Position numbers and translations under genes: made by a program. Of a stretch of DNA of 64,000 nt, positions 58,501-64,000 are shown in pieces; position 1 is the stretch's first letter; every line of letters starts with the position of its first letter. A model generated the notes under the pieces. It made no database searches and had not been told where the DNA came from. It was given only the letters and a program-made list of their open reading frames with translations. The DNA lies in assembly GCA_003255065.1 (NCBI GenBank), contig QAOA01001277.1:143519-207518 (forward strand), given 5' to 3'. Source of the stretch: Cercis canadensis. Lineage: Eukaryota; Streptophyta; Magnoliopsida; Fabales; Fabaceae.

Positions 58501-59671
58501 TATTCAACAGTTAGATGTCAATAATGCTTTCCTTAATGGTGACTTACATGAGGAAGTCTACATGAGGCAGCCTCCTGGCTTTGAAGATGCTCAATATCCT
58601 CAGCATGTCTGCAAATTAAAAAAGGCCTTGTATGGTTTAAAGCAGGCTCCTCGAGCTTGGTTCACCAAGTTGAAAACAACTCTCCTGGCTTGGGGTTTTC
58701 TCTGCACTTACTCAGATAATTCCCTCTTTGTGCTTCGTTTTGCAGGTCATGTGGTATTTCTGTTAGTCTATGTTGATGATATCATCATCACTGGCTCCAA
58801 TGTCCTCTTTATTCGCAAATTGATTAGAGAACTTAATCACATGTTTGCTTTAAAAGATTTAGGTCAGTTACACTATTTTCTGGGGATTGAAACAACTTGG
58901 TCTCCTCAGCATCTTCATCTATCTCAGTCTAAGTACATTCTAGACTTGCTGCAGAAGACAGGTCTTCGTGATGCTAAGCCTGTAGCCACTCCTATGGTCA
59001 GCTCACATATCCTCTCTAAGAGTGAAGGTATCTCACTTAAGGATCCTACCCCTTACAGGAGCATTGTTGGTGCCTTACAATACTGCACCCTTACTAGACC
59101 AGATATAGCTTACACTGTCAATAAACTTTGTCAGTTTATGAGTGTGCCTACTGATGTTCACTTGCAAGCTGCCAAAAGACTGCTGCGTTATCTCAAAGGC
59201 ACTATCTCCTATGGTATTACTCTTTCCAGAACTGCTCAACCCACCTTGCTTGCCTTCTCAGATTCAGATTGGGCAGGGTGTCCAGATGATAGGAAGAGTA
59301 CCAGTGGACATGCTGTCTTTCTTGGGTCTAGTCTTGTTTCCTGGTGTTCTGGCAAGCAGAAAGTTGTTGCCAGGTCCAGTACAGAGGCTGAGTATCGTGC
59401 CTTAGCCAATGCCACTGCAGAACTTCAGTGGATTCAGTCTTTGCTTAAGGAATTGCATATTGGCTTGCCTCGCCCTCCAATGCTGTTGTGTGATAACTTA
59501 AGTGCTACTTTTCTGGCCTCCAATCCTATGTTGCATGCTAGGACCAAACATATTGAAATAGATTGTCACTTCATTCGTGACAAGGTGCTCAATAAGGAGC
59601 TGACTCTTTGTCATATACCGGCTGCTGATCAACTTGCTGATGTCCTTACTAAACCACTCTCAACCTTGGCT
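55535..59671 (+). pseudogene. Copia gag-pol polyprotein with two lesions, 3' end cut by contig join
   Basis: The frame opens MAEHTSSSMSPSMETLNSR, then gag (UBN2) to about residue 230. A zinc knuckle CQICHKMGHSASAC lies near residue 295, protease WFLDTGATHHV near 347, the GAG-pre-integrase HNRLGHPS block, and integrase with HADLWG, QSNFGGEF and NGRVERKNRH. Reverse transcriptase has YVDDIIITG, and RNase H has SDSDWAGCPDDRKSTSG and KHIEID. Two defects are visible. The catalytic Asp of the usual QSDxGGEF is Asn (codon 57389-57391). A TAA at 58391-58393 replaces the sense codon between LVA and GFTQ, and could come from CAA by one transition. The frame otherwise stays open to the N at 59672, where the last part and 3' LTR are missing from this contig. 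Confidence 0.93.
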
Positions 59672-59672
59672 N

Positions 59673-60123
59673 AAGATGGTTAAAGGAGAGACTTAATTTT
59701 TTGATCAAGAGATTATTGTTAGATATAAATCTATTCATGGGCCTTCACTTATAAGCTTAAGCTTTTAGGTTGAATCGGTTCTTGACATAGTATCAGAGCC
59801 TCTTTGACCAAATGGGCCTATGCTTTGTCCACGCTTCAAGCCCAAAGGGCTTTCGCTTGCAGGGGGCGTGTTAGATATAAATCTATTCATGAGCCTTCAC
59901 CTTCAGCTTAAGCTTTTAGGTTAAATTGATTTTGATTTATATCTAACAATTATAACACTTGAGAAGATCTAAAATACTTAGATATTTTGTTACGTGTTGA
60001 GCATATGAACTCCTAACTTTTGTAAAAAACATTTATTTTTAGAGAAATCCTTATAGTGTATAGAAACATATTCTAATATATATTAGGGAACACTATTGTA
60101 GTTTAGTTTTAAGTACTTTATTA
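59673..60123. repeat. second copy of the left flank of the Copia insertion
   Basis: This equals 54624-55112 apart from a few substitutions (for example cttaac/cttgac, cagaggg/caaaggg) and the absence of the 40-bp tandem duplication. It starts directly at the N and runs into an LTR. It is best read as the other haplotype's contig. Confidence 0.85.
59717..59948 (+). mobile_element. TRIM retrotransposon, second haplotype copy
   Basis: Same element as 54705-54937 with the same PBS-like site, polypurine tract and ATTAT target duplication, differing by a few bases. Confidence 0.8.
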
Positions 60124-60526
60124 TGTTAGAAGTAAGAAGGTTGAGGTCTTTGATGGTAGTTAGGCATTATTAGTTAACTGTGGTTAGGCAGTTAGTTGAC
60201 TATAGTTAATGTAACTCAGGTGGTTATCCAGCTAAGCATGGTTAGCCAGCTAAGTAGATTATTTTAGAAAGTTAGTTTGTTAATTCAACTGCCTTGCTGA
60301 GCTGGCAGTTGCTATATATGTGTGATACACGTGAATGAGAATTCGATAGTTCAGAATATTCATTTTACTCTTTCTTTTACTGAAGCTTTCCCTTCCTCTT
60401 CTCTCTCTCTCGTATCTCATTTTCTTGCTTAATTTCTCTGCTTTCTGATATGGTTTCTGCTGCATAATCTATCTGCAGAATCCATATCTTCATGATTCTT
60501 GCTTCCGCAGCTTACAAACTCTAATA
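60124..60526 (+). repeat. LTR of the same Copia element in solo configuration
   Basis: A 403-bp LTR identical to 55113-55515, flanked by TATTA at 60119-60123 and TATTA at 60527-60531. The left flank is the host sequence found left of the 5' LTR, and the right flank continues the target ('ttgaggtctta', compare 52079 onward). That is the structure of a solo LTR. Confidence 0.88.
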
Positions 60527-60531
60527 TATTA

Positions 60532-60919
60532 TTGAGGTCTTATGTTTAAATCTCATAATGAGGGGAGGGTATAAACTACCAAATATTTTGTAACTTCCAA
60601 TAAGAAAAAAAAAAAGAAATGCTTTTTATTTATAACTCTAACAAATTAAATAATAAACTTTTATTTTATTTTTCAAGAGAATTATTATAAAGGAACTCAA
60701 ATTTAAAAAAATAAAAATTTGGTGAGTTCTAAAGTTACAACCTATTCCACTTTAGTTACAGTATATAGTTGTTCTTCATGACCATTGGCCTTTTGTAGTG
60801 CTACATGATCACTGGTCATTCAATCTCTAGTACACATTGACCACTGAAAATCACATAATCCAGTTTTTGGTTTATAATTATTTTTATAAAAATCTGAACT
60901 ACTCTTTGTTAATTCTCAG
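60532..60919. other. spacer right of the Copia insertion
   Basis: AT-rich, homologous in parts to 52085-52100 and 53130-53230. It may contain the intron preceding the inhibitor-like exon, but no first exon was identified. Confidence 0.4.
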
Positions 60920-61155
60920 GTTTGAATGCTTGGCCTCAGCTTTTGGGGAAGGGAGTTGGAGAAGTTGTGGCTGCAATTAAGAAAGAAGAGCCTAATATGG
61001 TAGTCAATGTAGCGCATGGAAACCCATTTTTGTATGACTTTAAAGGGAAGAATAAAGCAGTGACAACGTTGTCCGTCTCTAATGGCAAAGTTCATCAAAT
61101 CATTACATATATTCCTCTGCAAGAGACCTCTGATGTAAAGGGGTTAAATAATTAG
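60920..61155 (+). CDS. potato inhibitor I-like exon (open)
   Basis: After the acceptor 'aattctcag' the frame reads LNAWPQLLGKGVGEVVAAIK, KEEPNMVVNVAHGNPFLYDF, KGKNKAVTTLSVSNGKVHQI and ends TAG at 61153. Length (about 77 residues), the WPxLLGK start, the alternating-Val central strand and the C-terminal V-S-N-G-K-V fit a diverged potato type I serine protease inhibitor. The reactive-loop region is unusual (AHGNPFLYDFKG), so inhibition of a protease is uncertain. A first exon with the start codon was not found, so the gene may be partial. It is the only one of the inhibitor-like copies here without a frame break. Confidence 0.5.
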
Positions 61156-61516
61156 ATTTAGCTGGTGATGAAATACTGGGTGGTTTTGATGGCACTTGTA
61201 GTTGAAGGGGGTTGACGTTATTGTAACAAGATAAACATCTACATGAATGCAACATGTTATGTAGGAAGCCATGATAGTATAACTTTATATACCTTCTGCA
61301 AAAGGCAGATCAATAACAAATCAAATTATTACTCGTGGTTAAATATAATGTGATTACAGTACACGCATCTTCTTAAATTCATGCATTGTAAACTTAATAA
61401 TTTTCAGACAACAAAATCTAATTGTGTAGGATTCAGGGACAGATCATAACAGGACAACTATAATTGTGTAGCATTTGATAAAAAGAAAAAAGTAGTAATA
61501 GATTATAGATGAAATC
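61156..61516. other. spacer
   Basis: The first 50 bp match the sequence after the copy at 54242 ('ggtgatgaaatactgggtgg'), so the duplicated block extends here. No gene is seen. Confidence 0.4.
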
Positions 61517-61760
61517 CTAGAGAAATTCAATGTCGTAGTCCTTGCCTTTTAAGCATGCTTTGATGCAGGATCTTACATCAGGTTCATTCTTGGTCTTGCT
61601 TTTAGCAGGCCAAATGAAGTAAAGTAATTTGGTTCGTCTCAGGACGAGGAGTATCAACGGCTGCGGGGAAATGCCACGGAGAAAAGGTAGGATTATCTGC
61701 TTGTGCTATGACAAGTGCATATGAAATTAACAAAACAGCGATTAACTCTCTCACCTTCAT
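61517..61760 (-). pseudogene. small secreted cysteine-containing peptide, frame broken
   Basis: From the ATG at 61760 the frame reads MKVRELIAVLLISYALVIAQ, a convincing signal peptide, then ADNPTFSPWHFPAAVDTPRP and stops at TAA 61604-61602 directly after a Cys. In another frame the sequence continues PAKSKTKNEPDVRSCIKACL and ends TAG at 61517. If one restores nothing and just reads both frames side by side, the order of Cys and spacing resembles the CX3C peptides at 34.5-39.1 kb, with one cysteine position as Ser. A frameshift in a distant relative is one reading. A missed intron is another. Confidence 0.4.
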
Positions 61761-64000
61761 GACTAAGAATCAGATTTTCTTTTCTCCTTATGGACTTCGT
61801 GTTATTGGATGGTTAGCATTATTATTTAATAATTTATAGAAGAATTCACCCCCATCATGATGAAAATAAAACTATAAAATATATCAATTAATTTTCTTTC
61901 AAGTACAATTTTCTATTGTATAAGAATTTTTATTTCCTTTAACGAAAAAGGTTATCTTCTTATTGCTTCTTGTGGGTTGTCAAATTGGCATGTGGGCTGC
62001 ACATGTTTTATATAGTAAAGAAAAAAAAAGTATCAATTAATTATTATAATGTTCAATACTTCTAGTTACATTTCAAATTGAATGTAGAAGGTAAATTCCA
62101 AAATCAACACTAACAACTTTTACAATTTTACTGGGGGATAAATTTCAACTCCAATTCAGCTTGTGCCTTCTCCTATTACCATATGCACATTTTAATGTTG
62201 GTGAATACCAAACAGTTATGAGGTCAAATACCACTCTTGTAATGTTGAAAATGCTTCCAACCCGATACCTGGAATCCAACTCTTTTTAACCCATAATTCA
62301 TTTTCGGAAGTCCATACCTCTCTCTTGTTTTTCGTTTATCAATCTCATTAGGGTCTAGATAAGGCATGTCCTTTCCGGTCATATATATTTTCATTTGAAT
62401 ATTTTTTTTGGATTTGAATACAGTCATGTCACATGACTCATGCTAGAATGATATTTCTCTTCTCTCTCTCTATTTTGAATAACATAATGATAAATGGAAG
62501 AAACTGAATTTCTGAAAAAAGAAGAAGCAAATATACAGTACTAAAAAGGGATTCCACTTTCTATAATAGCAGAGATGAAAACCCTTCAATGGGCTCACAG
62601 GTTATCAAACTTAAATTTGATTATTATTTTATGTGTAATTAGCACATCACAATGCTGCATCAAAGTATCAAACATGGCAATTGTGATAGAGAATGAACTG
62701 ATATATCTTCATCTCTCGTGAAGGAGAAGCAAATGTACATTTTAAAAACACATAGTAGTGATGAGATGTGTAAACAGATCACGTTTGCCCTGCCATTATT
62801 TTATATGTATACATTTTGTCTTTCAACATATTTACATTTTGTCTTTCAACATATTTATAATCTTTTGTCATGAAGAACAAGGAACTAATACTTCTCCATG
62901 CAATTGTTGTAGCATATTTTTGCATGGGCATCTATTTTATCCACACCTGAAATATAATCGAAAAAGTTAGGGGATATAGTGTAACCATTCAAGGATTATG
63001 TATCTTGAGATGAAGAGTTCGAGCTACTAAATTGTGGACAAGGTTTAGTGAACATCTTATCGGAGAAAATTTAAATTACGAGCATGAAATATATACTTCT
63101 ATGAAAGTAATTAATTTTGCAAAGGAAAATGTTTAAAATTTTCCAAATATTTGGCAAAGGAAAATCACTTCTAAAATCAATTTTACCCAAAATCGATTCT
63201 CTACAAAATTTAATTTTTCAAAGATAATCCAGATACTTTCTAATTGAGGAGACATTACTTACCAAAATTCGGGTTATCTCATTGATGAAAATGAATTTTT
63301 TCCAATTATTTTGAAGAATATTAATCATCATTCATTTTTCTTTTCCGTTTTGCCATTATATATACTATATACTGTAATCTATTGGAATCACTCCCTCCCA
63401 CTCTTTCTATTTCCTTTTCTGAACCAGATGAAAATTAATGAGTGAATGTTATATTGAACTCTATTATAAATTTCCAAATACATGTATGTGTATGCATGTC
63501 TGTATATAATGAAAGACTATTATAAATCTCACTTTATATGTTACTAGTGGAATTTGAATTTGAAACCTCCATAATGAAAGACTCATCTTTGATGTGGAGT
63601 ATTCTCATTAATGGTGGATATAAAGTCAATTAACTATAAAAGATTAAACTGATGGATTTCCTTGAATATTTTCGTGAGGTTGAGAAAAAGGAAAACAACC
63701 TTCCTGCCATGCCAAACCTAAAATCTACAAAAGTATACGGAAACCATTATTGTCTTGCTGATATTTTAACATAGAGATACAACAAGCCCTTCACCGTTTT
63801 ACAAAATTTCCACTATGAAACACTACTAAGCAATATCCCTATAGTGCATTCTTCTGGATTATAAATTAGTGATCTCCAACAAGTTAGCCATCCATGAATG
63901 CTCGTACAACACTTGCATTTTTGTGGGAATTGGTTAAAATTAATACATATATATACATAAAGACATACACACACACATAAATATATATATATATATATAT
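61761..64000. other. AT-rich region without recognised genes
   Basis: A 23-bp tandem duplication ('acattttgtctttcaacatat') occurs at 62810-62860. A minus-strand open frame at 62224-62427 is basic and hydrophilic without recognisable motifs. The window ends in an (AT)n run from about 63980. Confidence 0.4.
63980..64000. repeat. (AT)n microsatellite at window end
   Basis: AT dinucleotide run reaching the last base, preceded by a short (AC)n run. Confidence 0.85.

Noticed and set aside
62224..62427. Minus-strand 67-codon basic frame
   Set aside because: It begins without a supported start context, has no recognisable motif and lies in AT-rich sequence, so it was not called as a gene.

Overview
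This window is eukaryotic nuclear DNA from a eudicot plant. The evidence is spliced genes with GT-AG introns and plant-only families (STP hexose/H+ symporter, CRM-domain organelle splicing factor, Pol IV/V-type subunit 7, INP1-like pollen protein, bHLH92-like factor), together with very AT-rich spacers and plant-type LTR retrotransposons, TRIMs, SINEs and MITEs. I cannot name the species. Single N bases mark contig joins. Most are flanked by duplicated sequence, which suggests a heterozygous genome whose overlapping haplotype contigs were not merged.

Layout. 0.7-2.9 kb: last five exons of a P-loop/zeta-toxin-fold kinase-like gene (+), then a palindromic Mutator-type MITE and a broken B3/DUF313 fragment. 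5.3-7.4 kb: complete STP14-like sugar transporter (-). 9.0-10.0 kb: four 249-bp tandem units carrying a broken potato-inhibitor-I exon. 14.0-14.9 kb: bHLH92-like factor (-). 17.1-24.8 kb: nine-exon CFM3-like CRM protein (-). 27.0-29.3 kb: RNA polymerase subunit-7-like gene (+) with a probable 5'UTR intron. 30.6-31.4 kb: hAT-like element. 32.1-33.0 kb: two-exon INP1-like gene (-). 34.5-39.1 kb: three small secreted CX3C-CX3C peptide genes (-) with a shared TATA module: one intact, one with an early stop, one hit by a Copia fragment. 42-44.3 kb: Copia gag remnant joined to a second subunit-7-like fragment. 47.4-50.5 kb: two-exon thioredoxin-fold gene (+) with a SINE just downstream. 52.4-53.0 kb: second copy of the palindromic MITE. 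54.2-61.2 kb: divergent inhibitor-I-like copies, a TRIM and a young Copia element. 61.5-61.8 kb: a further broken secreted peptide.

The conserved genes are ordinary unlinked housekeeping or developmental genes, and I see no operon-like or obvious pathway cluster. The less usual content is the secreted-peptide cluster, the inhibitor pseudogene array, the gag/Pol-subunit junction, and the Copia locus. The Copia locus appears as a nearly full element on one contig and as a perfect solo LTR with the same target-site duplication on the next. Exon borders were placed by eye from splice consensus, reading phase and family resemblance. No database search was run.
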